64,000 bases of DNA from Antrihabitans stalactiti. Lineage in GTDB: Bacteria; Actinomycetota; Actinomycetes; Mycobacteriales; Mycobacteriaceae. The position numbers and the translations under genes are program-made. A model generated the notes under the pieces. The model had not been told where the DNA came from and did no database searches. It saw nothing but the letters and a program-made list of their open reading frames with translations. The stretch lies in assembly GCF_012932915.1 (NCBI RefSeq), contig NZ_VCQU01000002.1, positions 434,001 to 498,000 on the forward strand. The letters run 5' to 3'. Each line of letters begins with the position of its first letter. Position 1 is the first letter of the stretch. Shown piece by piece: positions 39,876-48,884 of the stretch.

Positions 39876-39903
39876 CTATCCACAGAGGGATGGCTATCCA
39901 CAG
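39876..39903 (+). other. Two DnaA-box-like 9-mers
   Basis: TATCCACAG occurs twice (39877-39885 and 39895-39903), 18 bp apart, each preceded by C; both differ by one base from the TTATCCACA consensus. They lie just before the DUF559 gene. Two sites alone do not make an origin; a DnaA-regulated promoter or titration site is possible. Confidence 0.35.
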
Positions 39904-39964
39904 GGCAATCTGCGACCTGGGCTTTTGCTGAAGAGCGCATATCAGGGTGTGTCAACGTCTGACC

Positions 39965-40834
39965 GTGACAGAACCACTCCCGGGACCGTTTCGTCGTTCT
40001 GATGTCCTGAAGAACGGTCTTTTGTGCCGGTACCAAGTGGACCGCGACTACGTCCGGCTCTACCCGGACACCTACGTGCACAAAGACATCGAAGTGAATG
40101 CGACGGTTCGAGCGCAAGCGGTCTGGTGCTGGTCGGGCGGCCGTGGCACGCTCGCGGGCTGGTCGGCGGCGGCCGTACTGGGAGCCAAATGGATCGATGA
40201 CAGCGAGCCGGGCGGTCTGAGCTCGGTATGTCACCGCCGAACTCCGGCCGGCATTGAACTGTTTCGCGAGCGGCTGGCCGATGCCGACCGACAGCAGCGG
40301 CGCTCCTTAACCGTCACAACACCAGAACGGACTGCATTCGATCTCGGCCGACGCCTGCCGCTCGACCGTGCGGTCGAGGCTGTGGACGCCATCTACCAAG
40401 CGACCGGCCTCACGCGCGAGCAACTGTCGAAGTACGCCGACGGTCAGCCCGGGGCACGGGGATTGGTGCAACTTCGCGAGGTCATCGAGCTTTCGGACGA
40501 AGGTGCCGAGTCGGTGTGGGAAACGAGGACTCGCATGGCGATCATCGCAGACGGTTTTCCACGGCCGGACTCCCAAGTTCACGTTTACGACGCCGACGGG
40601 CGGTTCATCGGTCGCGCGGACCTCGGCTGGCGGAAGTGGCGGGTCCTGGTGGAATACGACGGCGACGACCATTTCAACTACGAGCAACGCAACCGCGATG
40701 TCGAGCGGTGGAACGCACTGGAAGCCGCGGGGTGGCGCGTGATCAGAGTCAAGAAGCGGCAGTTGATGTACGGACGCGCGCTACTAATGCGCCAAATTAG
40801 TCAAATTCTGCGCGAGGCCGGCGCACCGGTGTAA
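39965..40834 (+). CDS. DUF559 endonuclease-like protein with AbiEi-type N-terminus
   Basis: 289 residues from GTG 39965 (GTG 39947 is an alternative adding six). The N-terminal part (PFRRSDVLKNGLLCRYQVDRDYVRLYPD) resembles the winged-helix of AbiEi-type antitoxin domains. The C-terminal part is DUF559, a PD-(D/E)XK-like fold related to Vsr: ESVWETRTRMAI, FIGRADLGW, RVLVEYDGDDHF and WRVIRVKKRQL supply Glu, Asp, Glu/Asp and Lys positions. Such proteins are common in mycobacteria and rhodococci, with no proven role. No toxin-like partner gene is next to it. Confidence 0.82.
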   Translation: MTEPLPGPFRRSDVLKNGLLCRYQVDRDYVRLYPDTYVHKDIEVNATVRAQAVWCWSGGRGTLAGWSAAAVLGAKWIDDSEPGGLSSVCHRRTPAGIELFRERLADADRQQRRSLTVTTPERTAFDLGRRLPLDRAVEAVDAIYQATGLTREQLSKYADGQPGARGLVQLREVIELSDEGAESVWETRTRMAIIADGFPRPDSQVHVYDADGRFIGRADLGWRKWRVLVEYDGDDHFNYEQRNRDVERWNALEAAGWRVIRVKKRQLMYGRALLMRQISQILREAGAPV

Positions 40835-40839
40835 ACGAA

Positions 40840-40888
40840 TGGACTCCCAGTGCTCAATTTCGAGGCGATACTGAGCACTGAGAGTCCA
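40840..40888. terminator. Long inverted repeat between convergent genes
   Basis: Arms of 17 nt (TGGACTCCCAGTGCTCA at 40840-40856, and 40872-40888) pair with a single mismatch around a 15-nt loop. It lies exactly between two convergent genes, so it may be a bidirectional terminator, though there is no T-tract. Its size is also compatible with a palindromic repeat element unrelated in sequence to the one at 8435. Confidence 0.6.
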
Positions 40889-40898
40889 CTCGGCGGAA

Positions 40899-41492
40899 CT
40901 AGGGGTGTGGACGGTCTGCGCGCTCGATGCGGTCGGCGGCGATGTCGAGGGCCTCGCGGTCGCGGGCCTTACGTAGTTGCTTACCGCGGACCTTGTATCT
41001 CGTGACGAAGAAGGCCACGGCAATCCAGGCGAGGACGGCAACGATCGCGCCGACCAGGCTTGCGCCACGGAAGCCGGGGGCTTCGACGTCGAGACTGCGC
41101 TGACCGGAATGGGCGCCGTTGCCGCTGCCGAGGACGATCGTGAGGGTCATGAGGTTCGGAATCGCTGCGATGAACGCCAGAACCACGGCTATTCCGCCGA
41201 TGACCTTGCCGCCGCGTTTGCGAAATCGCAGGCCGCCGATCAGGAGCAGGAAAAGTGGCACGAAAGTACACACCGCGCCGATGACGAGGCCGGTCCCGAT
41301 TCCGCGGGTGAAGCTTTGATTGGCGATGTTGCCGATCTTGATACCCCACCAGCGCGGAATGAACGCCGACAGCGCGAAGTACATGACGACCAGAATGACC
41401 AGCACGACGGCGGCCAAGATCGCGCGTCGGATCCAGACTTGCGCAGCCGGCTTACCTGTTGTTACGGGGGGTGCTTCGCTCTGCGGATTCAT
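40899..41492 (-). CDS. Hypothetical four-helix membrane protein
   Basis: 197 residues. Hydrophobic segments: RAILAAVVLVILVVMYFALSAF (about 23-44), GIGTGLVIGAVCTFVPLFLLLIG (about 64-86), VIGGIAVVLAFIAAIPNLMTLTIVL (about 97-121) and SLVGAIVAVLAWIAVAFFVT (about 145-164). The C-terminal tail is basic then acidic (RKARDREALDIAADRIERAD). I do not recognise a family. It ends at the inverted repeat at 40840-40888 and is followed upstream on the same strand by bcp, with a 14-bp gap, so it may be co-transcribed with bcp. Confidence 0.75.
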   Translation of the reverse strand: MNPQSEAPPVTTGKPAAQVWIRRAILAAVVLVILVVMYFALSAFIPRWWGIKIGNIANQSFTRGIGTGLVIGAVCTFVPLFLLLIGGLRFRKRGGKVIGGIAVVLAFIAAIPNLMTLTIVLGSGNGAHSGQRSLDVEAPGFRGASLVGAIVAVLAWIAVAFFVTRYKVRGKQLRKARDREALDIAADRIERADRPHP

Positions 41493-41506
41493 CGACCGTC
41501 TCCTCC

Positions 41507-41962
41507 CTATCGGTTCTTCAGAAAGTCGAGCGCTTGGTCCGCATGCGTGTTGGCTCGCAACTCACTGGCGATCACCTTCAACACCGTGCGGTCGGTGTCG
41601 ATGACAAAAGTCTGCCGTCTGACGGGTGCCAATTTGCCGAGAATGCCCCTTTTGACTCCGAATTGGGTCGCGACAGTGCCGTCGGCGTCGGACAGCAACG
41701 GATAGTCGAGCGACTGTTTGGCGGCGAAGCCCTCCAGCACGGAGACGGGGTCGACACTGATGCCGACCTGCGATGCGCCGACTGCCGCGAACTCGCTGTT
41801 GAGGTCACGGAAGTGACATGCCTCCGCGGTGCACACCGGCGTGTTGGCCGCTGGATAGAAGAACAGCACGACAGGTCCGTCGGCGAGTAGGTCGTCCAAC
41901 GACCTCGTCGTCCCCGATTGATCCTGCAGTGCAAACTGTGGTGCCCGATCACCTTGCTTCAC
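41507..41962 (-). CDS. bcp: Peroxiredoxin of the Bcp/PrxQ family
   Basis: Thiol peroxidase reducing peroxides in the cytoplasm. 151 residues. [20 protein letters not shown] holds the peroxidatic Cys (VCT) and, five residues on, a resolving Cys candidate as in PrxQ. The GTG start at 41962 is supported by TAGTGT (41970-41975, minus strand) ending 7 nt before it and by domain length; the longer ATG frame covers the trpE start and is rejected. Divergent from trpE with 44 bp between starts. Confidence 0.92.
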   Translation of the reverse strand: MKQGDRAPQFALQDQSGTTRSLDDLLADGPVVLFFYPAANTPVCTAEACHFRDLNSEFAAVGASQVGISVDPVSVLEGFAAKQSLDYPLLSDADGTVATQFGVKRGILGKLAPVRRQTFVIDTDRTVLKVIASELRANTHADQALDFLKNR

Positions 41963-42006
41963 TGAACCGACACTACCGGTGCGACGTTGTCTTCGGTGTG
42001 GCTGGG

Positions 42007-43593
42007 ATGATGATGCGCATGCATGGCGAGACGACGTCCATCCCACCTGCGCCTTCCATTGCGGGTTCAGGGGATTCGACTACCACCCGCGAACAGTTCC
42101 GTCTGCTTGCCGCTGAACATCGCGTCGTTCCGGTGACGCGAAAGGTACTGGCCGACTCGGAAACTCCGTTGTCGGCGTACCGGAAACTGAGCGCAGACGG
42201 TCCGGGGACCTTCCTGTTCGAGTCTGCCGAGAACGGCCGGTCGTGGTCGCGGTGGTCGTTCATCGGCACTGGTAGTGCATCGGCGCTGACGGTTACCGAC
42301 GGCGAAGCGGCATGGCAGGGAACGATTCCCGCCGACGCGCCGTCGGGCGGCAACCCGCTCGAAGCATTGCGCGAAACGCTGGAGTTGTTGCAGACCGAGC
42401 GGCTCCCGGGCCTTCCGCCGCTGACGGGCGGAATGGTCGGCTTCCTCGGCTACGACGCGGTACGCAGGATCGAAAAGCTGCCGTCAATCGCCGTCGACGA
42501 TCTGCACATCCCCGAGATGGTCATGCTGCTGGCGACCGACATCGCGGCGTTCGACCACCACGAAGGCGCGATCACGTTGATCGCCAACGCGGTGAACTGG
42601 AACGGCACCGACGAGCGTGTCGACGAGGCGTACGACGATGCGGTCGCGCGGCTGGACAAGATGACCGCGGCATTGGCTGCGCCAGCGGTGTCGACCGTCT
42701 CCACGTTCGACCGGCCTCAACCGGAATTCCGGCGCCAGCGCACGACCGAGGAATTCGGCGCGGGCGTTCGTCGGCTCGTCGAGGAAATCGAGGCTGGCGA
42801 AGCGTTCCAGGTCGTGCTGTCGCAGCGCTTCGAAATGGACTTCGATGCCGAGCCGATCGACCTCTACCGGATGCTGCGTGCATCGAACCCGAGTCCGTAC
42901 ATGTATCTGCTGCACGTCCCGGACGGTCACGGCGGGACCGCGTTCTCCATCGTCGGATCCAGCCCCGAAGCGCTCGTGACCGTGCAGGACGGCGTCGCGA
43001 CGACCCATCCGATCGCAGGCACTCGGTGGCGCGGAGCGTCGGAGGAAGACGACATCCTGCTCGCCAAGGGACTGCTCGCCGACGAGAAAGAGAACGCCGA
43101 GCATTTGATGCTCGTCGACCTCGGTCGCAACGATTTGGGCCGGGTGTGCGAGCCGGGGACCGTGAAGGTCACCGACTACCGCCACATCGAGCGCTACAGC
43201 CACGTGATGCATCTGGTGTCGACGGTGTCGGGCAGGCTCGCGGAAGGCAAGGTCGCGCTCGACGCGGTCGCAGCGTGCTTCCCGGCGGGCACGTTGTCGG
43301 GTGCGCCGAAGGTCCGTGCGATGGAACTGATCGACGAGTTGGAACCGACTCGTCGCGGGATCTACGGCGGGATCGTCGGCTACCTCGATTTCGCCGGTGA
43401 CGCTGACACAGCCATCACCATCCGGACCGCCCTGGTCAAGGACGGCGTCGCCTACGTCCAGGCCGGGGCAGGAGTGGTCGCCGACTCCGATCCCGAGTAC
43501 GAAGACACCGAAGCGCGGAACAAAGCAATGGCCGTCTTGAGCGCGATCGCCGCGGCCAAGACGGTCCGGGCGTACGGCGGTGCGCCTGCATGA
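42007..43593 (+). CDS. trpE: Anthranilate synthase component I
   Basis: Converts chorismate to anthranilate with ammonia from the glutaminase TrpG (not in the window). 528 residues from the first of three ATG codons at 42007; ATG 42019 would also fit. The catalytic domain is complete: [50 protein letters not shown] and GGIVGYLDF. The N-terminal [23 protein letters not shown] contains the tryptophan-inhibition region near the LLES-type element (FLFESAENG). No leader peptide with Trp codons precedes it. Coupled to the next gene by ATGA. Confidence 0.97.
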   Translation: MMMRMHGETTSIPPAPSIAGSGDSTTTREQFRLLAAEHRVVPVTRKVLADSETPLSAYRKLSADGPGTFLFESAENGRSWSRWSFIGTGSASALTVTDGEAAWQGTIPADAPSGGNPLEALRETLELLQTERLPGLPPLTGGMVGFLGYDAVRRIEKLPSIAVDDLHIPEMVMLLATDIAAFDHHEGAITLIANAVNWNGTDERVDEAYDDAVARLDKMTAALAAPAVSTVSTFDRPQPEFRRQRTTEEFGAGVRRLVEEIEAGEAFQVVLSQRFEMDFDAEPIDLYRMLRASNPSPYMYLLHVPDGHGGTAFSIVGSSPEALVTVQDGVATTHPIAGTRWRGASEEDDILLAKGLLADEKENAEHLMLVDLGRNDLGRVCEPGTVKVTDYRHIERYSHVMHLVSTVSGRLAEGKVALDAVAACFPAGTLSGAPKVRAMELIDELEPTRRGIYGGIVGYLDFAGDADTAITIRTALVKDGVAYVQAGAGVVADSDPEYEDTEARNKAMAVLSAIAAAKTVRAYGGAPA

Positions 43594-44213
43594 CGTCAAC
43601 GGTCCGGCGCTACCCGATCGTCGCTGCGCTTGCGCTTGCTGTCGCCGCCGCCTGTTTGTGGGGGGCGGGGAAGCTGACGTGGGTGACGGTGCATTCCTCC
43701 GACGGACTCGGCGCCGATCGCACCGACGACATCGCGGGCAGTGTCTGGGCAGCGGCACTGACGCCGCTCGCGTTGGTGTTGGTGGCGGGAATCGCCGCGG
43801 TCTTCGCCGTTCGCGGATTGGCGTTGCGAGGCCTCGGAGTCGTTCTCGCGGCTGTCGGCGTCGCGGCCGCAATTCCAGCAATCTCGCTGCTCGCAGGTGG
43901 TGCCACGAACGACCGCGCGGGTCGGATCGCCGAGTTGAAGGACCGCGCCGTGGTCACCTCGGTACAGACCGCTCCACTTGCCGCTGCGCTTGCGCTCGTG
44001 GGTGCTGCGGCAGCTGTCGCAGCCGGAGCGCTGATTGTGGCTCGACGGTCCGACCGCGGCGGTCTGTCGTCGAAGTATGCAAACCCCGCTGTGCGTCGCG
44101 AGGCCGCAATTGCAGGTGACGGCGAGGTCTCGCAGCGCTCGCTATGGGACGCGCTCGACGCCGGAGCGGACCCGACAATAGAAGGTGAGTCCGACGTTGG
44201 CACCCAAAGATGA
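43590..44213 (+). CDS. Trp-biosynthesis-associated membrane protein (TIGR02234 type)
   Basis: 207 residues with four hydrophobic segments ([81 protein letters not shown]). The WVTVHSSDG loop and the C-terminal [16 protein letters not shown] motif are features of the protein that sits between trpE and trpC in mycobacteria (Rv1610). Function unknown. Start codon overlaps trpE. Confidence 0.88.
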   Translation: MTSTVRRYPIVAALALAVAAACLWGAGKLTWVTVHSSDGLGADRTDDIAGSVWAAALTPLALVLVAGIAAVFAVRGLALRGLGVVLAAVGVAAAIPAISLLAGGATNDRAGRIAELKDRAVVTSVQTAPLAAALALVGAAAAVAAGALIVARRSDRGGLSSKYANPAVRREAAIAGDGEVSQRSLWDALDAGADPTIEGESDVGTQR

Positions 44214-44248
44214 GCAACGCCACACGGCCATCTACGCTAATCAGAATT

Positions 44249-44271
44249 CGAACGCAGCCCGACCGCGTTCG
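44249..44271 (+). other. Hairpin upstream of trpC
   Basis: CGAACGC (44249-44255) and GCGTTCG (44265-44271) are perfect 7-bp arms around a 9-nt loop, 12 nt before the AGAAAGGA Shine-Dalgarno of trpC. It may be an mRNA stability or pausing element; no U-tract follows. Confidence 0.4.
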
Positions 44272-44301
44272 GAAGACGCCCCAGAAAGGATTCGGGCCAC
44301 G

Positions 44302-45111
44302 ATGACTGTTCTCGACTCGATTCTCGACGGGGTCCGCGCCGATGTCGCCGCCCGCGAGGCCATCACAGACTTCGCCGCGATCAAGGCCGCAGCGCTCAAA
44401 GCACCGGCTGCACTCGACGCCATGGCCGCGCTTCGCGAGCCGGGCATCGGTGTGATCGCGGAAGTGAAGCGCGCAAGCCCGTCCAAGGGTCCGCTCGCCG
44501 AGATCGCGGATCCGGCTGAGCTGGCACTGGCGTACGAGTCCGGCGGCGCCCGAATCATCAGCGTGCTCACCGAGGGGCGGCGCTTCCACGGCTCGCTCGA
44601 CGACCTCGACGCGGTTCGCAAAGCGGTCAGCATTCCGGTGCTGCGTAAGGACTTCATCGTCGGCCCGTACCAGATCCACGAGGCTCGCGCGCACGGCGCA
44701 GACGTCATCTTGCTGATCGTGGCGGCTCTCGAGCAGCAGGCGCTCGCGTCGTTGCTGGACCGCACGGAATCCCTCGGCATGACCGCGCTCGTCGAGGTCC
44801 ACACCGAGGAAGAAGCGGACCGCGCGCTCGACGCGGGAGCTTCGGTCATCGGCGTCAATGCGCGCAACCTCAAGACGCTCGAGGTCGACCGTGATTCGTT
44901 TGCTCGCATCGCACCCGGATTGCCTTCCGGCGTCTTGAAGATCGCCGAGTCCGGCGTGCGCGGCACGGCAGACTTGCTTGCTTACGCCGGCGCCGGTGCC
45001 GACGCTGTACTCGTCGGTGAAGGGCTTGTCACCAGCGGCGATCCGCGGACCGCGGTGGCCGATCTCGTGACTGCAGGTACGCATCCGTCCTGCCCGAAGC
45101 CCTCACGCTGA
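44302..45111 (+). CDS. trpC: Indole-3-glycerol phosphate synthase
   Basis: Barrel enzyme closing the indole ring from CdRP. 269 residues, monofunctional. [15 protein letters not shown] (catalytic Lys/Glu), [48 protein letters not shown] and IAESGVRG cover all substrate-binding loops. ATG 44302 follows AGAAAGGA at 11 nt. An upstream in-frame ATG at 44185 overlaps the previous gene and is not needed. TrpF is not fused and not nearby, consistent with PriA covering that step. Confidence 0.97.
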   Translation: MTVLDSILDGVRADVAAREAITDFAAIKAAALKAPAALDAMAALREPGIGVIAEVKRASPSKGPLAEIADPAELALAYESGGARIISVLTEGRRFHGSLDDLDAVRKAVSIPVLRKDFIVGPYQIHEARAHGADVILLIVAALEQQALASLLDRTESLGMTALVEVHTEEEADRALDAGASVIGVNARNLKTLEVDRDSFARIAPGLPSGVLKIAESGVRGTADLLAYAGAGADAVLVGEGLVTSGDPRTAVADLVTAGTHPSCPKPSR

Positions 45112-45181
45112 ACGTGTGAGTGTGCGCAGCCGTTGTTAGTAGGGGCAGGCTGGACCGATGACAACAGGTGAAGGGTTAACC

Positions 45182-46468
45182 ATGCGAACGACGCCGGATT
45201 CGATTCTGGATGCGAAGGGCGCGGGAGTCCCCCGGGCGAGTGCGGGTATCTCGGAGAAGAGCGCGCACGAGCCAGATGTCGGCGGCCACTTCGGCGTCTA
45301 CGGCGGTCGGCATGTGCCGGAGGCGTTGATGGCCGTGATCGAAGAGGTCACCGCCGAGTACGACAAGGCTCGGATCGATCCGGCGTTCCTCGATGAACTC
45401 GACCGTCTGCAGCGCGACTACGTCGGCAGGCCGTCGCCGCTCTACGAGGCAACGCGGCTGAGCGAACATGCGGGTGGCGCGCGAATTTTCCTCAAGCGCG
45501 AGGATCTCAACCACACCGGCTCGCACAAGATCAACAATGTGATCGGTCAAGCACTGCTCGCCAAGCGGATGGGCAAGACGCGGATCATCGCCGAGACCGG
45601 AGCCGGTCAGCACGGTGTTGCGACGGCCACCGCGTGTGCCTTGTTCGGCCTCGAATGCATCATCTACATGGGTGCGGTCGACACCGAGCGGCAGGCGTTG
45701 AACGTTGCGCGGATGCGCCTGCTCGGCTCGAAGGTTGTGTCGGTCGAATCCGGTTCGCGCACTTTGAAGGACGCGATCAACGAAGCGCTGCGCGATTGGG
45801 TTACCAACGCGCACAACACCTACTACTGCTTCGGTACCGCAGCCGGTCCGCACCCGTTCCCGATGCTGGTCCGCGACTTGCAAAGAATCATCGGGCTGGA
45901 GGCACGCGCACAGGTGCAGGCGCACACCGGGCGGTTGCCCGACGCGGTTACCGCCTGTGTCGGTGGCGGTTCCAACGCGATCGGCATCTTCCACGCATTC
46001 ATCGACGATCCCGGCGTAAAGCTCGTCGGCTATGAAGCGGCTGGCGACGGCGTCGAAACCGGCAGGCACGCTGCCACTTTCACCGGCGGCACGCCGGGCG
46101 CATTTCAAGGTGCGTACTCGTACCTGCTGCAGGACGAAGACGGTCAGACGATCGAATCGCATTCCATCTCGGCAGGTCTCGACTACCCAGGCGTCGGTCC
46201 GGAGCACGCGTTCCTGAAGGACACGGGCCGCGCGCAGTACCTCCCGATCACCGACACCCAGGCGATGGACGCGTTGCTGCTCCTGAGTCGTTCGGAGGGC
46301 ATCATCCCCGCGGTCGAATCCGCACACGCAGTGGCCGGCGCGTTGGAACTCGGCAAGGAACTGGGGGAGGGCGCCATCATCGTCGTCAACCTGTCCGGCC
46401 GCGGTGACAAGGACATGGACACGGCTGGTAAGTGGTTCGGGCTGTTCGATAAGGAGTCCGCGAAATGA
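45182..46468 (+). CDS. trpB: Tryptophan synthase beta chain
   Basis: PLP subunit joining indole and serine. 428 residues from ATG 45182, which has AGGTGAAGGG upstream; ATG 45158 would add eight. [16 protein letters not shown] holds the Schiff-base Lys; [14 protein letters not shown] the catalytic Glu; [15 protein letters not shown] the phosphate loop. Typical TrpB1 partner of TrpA, whose start overlaps its stop (ATGA). Confidence 0.97.
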   Translation: MRTTPDSILDAKGAGVPRASAGISEKSAHEPDVGGHFGVYGGRHVPEALMAVIEEVTAEYDKARIDPAFLDELDRLQRDYVGRPSPLYEATRLSEHAGGARIFLKREDLNHTGSHKINNVIGQALLAKRMGKTRIIAETGAGQHGVATATACALFGLECIIYMGAVDTERQALNVARMRLLGSKVVSVESGSRTLKDAINEALRDWVTNAHNTYYCFGTAAGPHPFPMLVRDLQRIIGLEARAQVQAHTGRLPDAVTACVGGGSNAIGIFHAFIDDPGVKLVGYEAAGDGVETGRHAATFTGGTPGAFQGAYSYLLQDEDGQTIESHSISAGLDYPGVGPEHAFLKDTGRAQYLPITDTQAMDALLLLSRSEGIIPAVESAHAVAGALELGKELGEGAIIVVNLSGRGDKDMDTAGKWFGLFDKESAK

Positions 46469-47259
46469 CGTCACGACTCGCACCAACATTCGCCGCCTGC
46501 CGCGCCGAGAACCGCGCCGCCCTGATCGGTTACCTGCCTGCCGGCTACCCCGACCTCGCTGGTTCGATCGACCTGTTCAAGGCCATGGTCGAATCCGGTT
46601 GCGACATCATCGAAGTGGGCGTCGCCTACTCCGATCCGGTGATGGACGGTCCGACGATTCAGGCCGCCGCCGAGCAGGCGTTGCGCAACGGAATCCGCGT
46701 TCGTGACGTCTTCACCGTCGTTGAGCAGATTGCGTCCGTCGGCGGCAAAGCCGTCGTCATGACCTACTGGAACCCAGTGCTTCGCTACGGCGTCGACGCG
46801 TTCGCCCGCGACCTCGCAGCCGCAGGCGGGCTCGGCCTCATCACGCCGAACCTCATCCCCGAAGAGGCCGACGAGTGGATCGCCGCGTCGCACGCGCACG
46901 ACCTCGACCGCATCTTCCTTGTCGCGCCGTCATCGACAGAGGAACGTTTGGCGATGACGCTCGAGGCGAGCAGCGGCTTCGTCTACGCCGCGTCGACCAT
47001 GGGTGTGACGGGTGCGCGCGACGCGGTCTCGTCGGCTGCACCGGAGCTGACTGCTCGCATTCGCGCCCACTCCGATATCCCGGTGGGTGTCGGCCTCGGT
47101 GTGCGGTCCGGCGCGCAGGCTGCGGAAATCGCGCAGTTCGCGGACGGCGTCATCGTCGGGTCCGCGTTGGTTTCGGCGGCGGGAATCGGCGTGGATGCGG
47201 TCCGTACTCTCACCACCGAGCTAGCCCAAGGTGTGCGCTCCGCTACCGTTGCGTCGTGA
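46465..47259 (+). CDS. trpA: Tryptophan synthase alpha chain
   Basis: Cleaves indole-3-glycerol phosphate and channels indole to TrpB. 264 residues. [33 protein letters not shown] (catalytic Glu and Asp), [11 protein letters not shown] and GVGLGVRSG are the expected motifs. The conserved YSDPxADGP segment reads YSDPVMDGP here. Its stop overlaps the lgt start as GTGA. Confidence 0.97.
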   Translation: MTSRLAPTFAACRAENRAALIGYLPAGYPDLAGSIDLFKAMVESGCDIIEVGVAYSDPVMDGPTIQAAAEQALRNGIRVRDVFTVVEQIASVGGKAVVMTYWNPVLRYGVDAFARDLAAAGGLGLITPNLIPEEADEWIAASHAHDLDRIFLVAPSSTEERLAMTLEASSGFVYAASTMGVTGARDAVSSAAPELTARIRAHSDIPVGVGLGVRSGAQAAEIAQFADGVIVGSALVSAAGIGVDAVRTLTTELAQGVRSATVAS

Positions 47260-48659
47260 CTTCCAGCTTGTTGACTTCGTCCGCGCAAGTTTTGGCGTAC
47301 ATCCCTAGCCCTCCACGGGGCGTCTGGGAGCTCGGTCCGTTTCCTCTTCGCGCATATGCCTTGTTCATCATCATCGGCATCATCGTCGCTATCTACTGGG
47401 GTGAGCGGCGCTGGATCGCACGCGGTGGCGACCCAGGGACGATTCTCGATGTCGCCATCTGGGCTGTGCCATTCGGCTTGATCGGTGGACGGCTGTACCA
47501 CGTTGCCACCGACTGGCCGACGTACTTCGGCGACGGCAAGCACCCGATCGACGCATTGAAGATCTGGCAGGGCGGGCTTGGCATCTGGGGCGCAGTCCTG
47601 TTCGGTGCACTCGGTGCGTGGATCGGCTGCCGTCAGCGTGGAATTCCGTTGCCCGCGTTGGGCGATGCTATCGCTCCCGCAATCTTGCTTGCGCAGGCCA
47701 TCGGCCGGCTCGGCAACTACTTCAACCAGGAACTGTACGGTCGCGAGACTCACCTGCCCTGGGGCCTAGAGATCTATCAGCGCTTTGATACCTCCGGTGT
47801 CAAAGACGACTTGAACGGCATCTCGAACGGCGTCGTCGCCGGCGTGGTCCATCCGACGTTCCTGTACGAGTTGCTGTGGAATCTCATCGTCGTCGGACTG
47901 CTTGTGCTCATAGACAAGCGATTCAAGATAGGTCACGGCCGGCTGTTCGCGCTGTACGTCGCGTTGTATTGCGTCGGCCGATTCGGCGTCGAATTGCTGC
48001 GCGTCGACCACGCCTCGCACATTGCCGGAATCCGTATCAACCTGTTCACCTCGGTGATCGTCTTCGTCCTTGCAGTCGCATATGTGATCTTTGCGAAGAA
48101 GGGACGAGAAGATCCCGCCGACTTGAAGTCCGTTGTCGCCCTTGCCGGCTCCGATTCCGATGAATCGGAAGAGTCCGATGAATCCGACGAGATCGTGGAG
48201 ATCATCGACGAGGACGAGACGGAAGTCCCGACCGTCATCGCACCGCCGAAGCGTGGCGGCTTGTTCAAACGCGGCGGGGTGGCTGAAAAGGAAGTCACCG
48301 ACGACGACGCCTGGGTCGAGTCGCTGAAGGCTGACGCGCCGGCCGAGGCCGAAAAGGGTGCACCGGAGCCCACGCCTGCGGTCGGTGAGGACGCAGTCGA
48401 CGAGCCTGAGCCTGAGGTAGTCGCGCCGCCGAAGGGTGGGTTGTTCAAACGCACGCCGAAGCCCGCGCCTGCGGTGGTGGAGGATGCAGCGCCGGAGCCT
48501 GAGCCCGAGGCGGAACCTGAACCTGAACCTGAGCCTGAACCGGTGAAGGAGCCCGAGCCCGAGCCGGAGCCGGAAGTTACCGAACCTGAGGTTGCCGTGC
48601 CGATGTCCAAGCAAGAGGGTCGGCTGAGCGGGCTGATTCGCCGCGTTCGCGGGAACTAA
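47256..48659 (+). CDS. lgt: Prolipoprotein diacylglyceryl transferase with long acidic C-terminal tail
   Basis: Membrane enzyme that lipidates the Cys of prolipoproteins. 467 residues. The catalytic part (about 1-290) has seven hydrophobic helices, the Lgt signature QAIGRLGNYFNQELYGRET near 146-164, and the YFGDGKHPIDALKIWQGGLGIWG loop. The last about 175 residues are hydrophilic: an SDESEESDESDE acidic run, two PPK-GGLFKR motifs (near 329 and 392) and an EPEP-rich stretch. Mycobacterial Lgt proteins also carry long tails. Coupled to trpA, as in M. tuberculosis. Confidence 0.95.
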   Translation: MTSSLLTSSAQVLAYIPSPPRGVWELGPFPLRAYALFIIIGIIVAIYWGERRWIARGGDPGTILDVAIWAVPFGLIGGRLYHVATDWPTYFGDGKHPIDALKIWQGGLGIWGAVLFGALGAWIGCRQRGIPLPALGDAIAPAILLAQAIGRLGNYFNQELYGRETHLPWGLEIYQRFDTSGVKDDLNGISNGVVAGVVHPTFLYELLWNLIVVGLLVLIDKRFKIGHGRLFALYVALYCVGRFGVELLRVDHASHIAGIRINLFTSVIVFVLAVAYVIFAKKGREDPADLKSVVALAGSDSDESEESDESDEIVEIIDEDETEVPTVIAPPKRGGLFKRGGVAEKEVTDDDAWVESLKADAPAEAEKGAPEPTPAVGEDAVDEPEPEVVAPPKGGLFKRTPKPAPAVVEDAAPEPEPEAEPEPEPEPEPVKEPEPEPEPEVTEPEVAVPMSKQEGRLSGLIRRVRGN

Positions 48660-48709
48660 CTGCATGAATGGCCCATTGACTCGATCTAACTGAGTGAATG
48701 TCGCATTGA
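48660..48709 (+). repeat. Two near-identical 30-bp units downstream of lgt
   Basis: TGAATGGCCCATTGA (48665-48679) and TGAATGTCGCATTGA (48695-48709) recur with a 30-bp period, each preceded by CTG. Each unit is nearly palindromic (TGAATG-N3-CATTGA). They lie between the lgt stop and the gltB promoter. Confidence 0.6.
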
Positions 48710-48734
48710 TGCGACCAGCGGGGCGAAGTTGATC

Positions 48735-48762
48735 TTGTCGGTTGCCCAATAGCTGCTAGGCT
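48735..48762 (+). promoter_or_regulatory. gltB promoter
   Basis: TTGTCG (48735-48740) and TAGGCT (48757-48762) are spaced by 16 bp. A start near 48769 would give a leader of about 115 nt before the gltB GTG. No other equally good promoter is visible in the interval. Confidence 0.5.
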
Positions 48763-48798
48763 TGATCAACTCGATGACCGAGAGGCTTCACGGGCCGC

Positions 48799-48845
48799 TG
48801 CTGTCCCGGTTACCGGACAGCACACAAAGCCTGTTGACTGTGTGC
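48799..48845 (+). promoter_or_regulatory. Two-hairpin leader of gltB
   Basis: Hairpin 1: TGCTGTCCCGG / CCGGACAGCA with a 3-nt TTA loop and one bulge (48799-48822). Hairpin 2: GCACACA / TGTGTGC with a 12-nt loop (48820-48845). The two share three bases, so full pairing of both is mutually exclusive. They lie 40-85 nt before the start codon, in the predicted leader. I know no named riboswitch of this form. Confidence 0.45.
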
Positions 48846-48884
48846 GCTGGCGTTTTCGTCCGCCGGCAGACGCGGAGGTGCCCC

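Noticed and set aside
39858-39964. Possible replication origin
   Set aside because: Only two DnaA-like boxes, no AT-rich unwinding region and no dnaA/dnaN genes nearby.
41818-42006. Longer TrpE start
   Set aside because: It would overlap most of the bcp 5' end; TrpE homology begins after 42007.
45112-45181. Possible attenuator or separate promoter before trpB
   Set aside because: No clear hairpin with U-tract, no Trp-rich leader peptide and no convincing -35/-10 pair.
48762-48884. 37- to 41-residue N-terminal extension of GltB
   Set aside because: It runs through two hairpins. GTG 48885 has a strong Shine-Dalgarno and gives a propeptide of normal length before Cys22.
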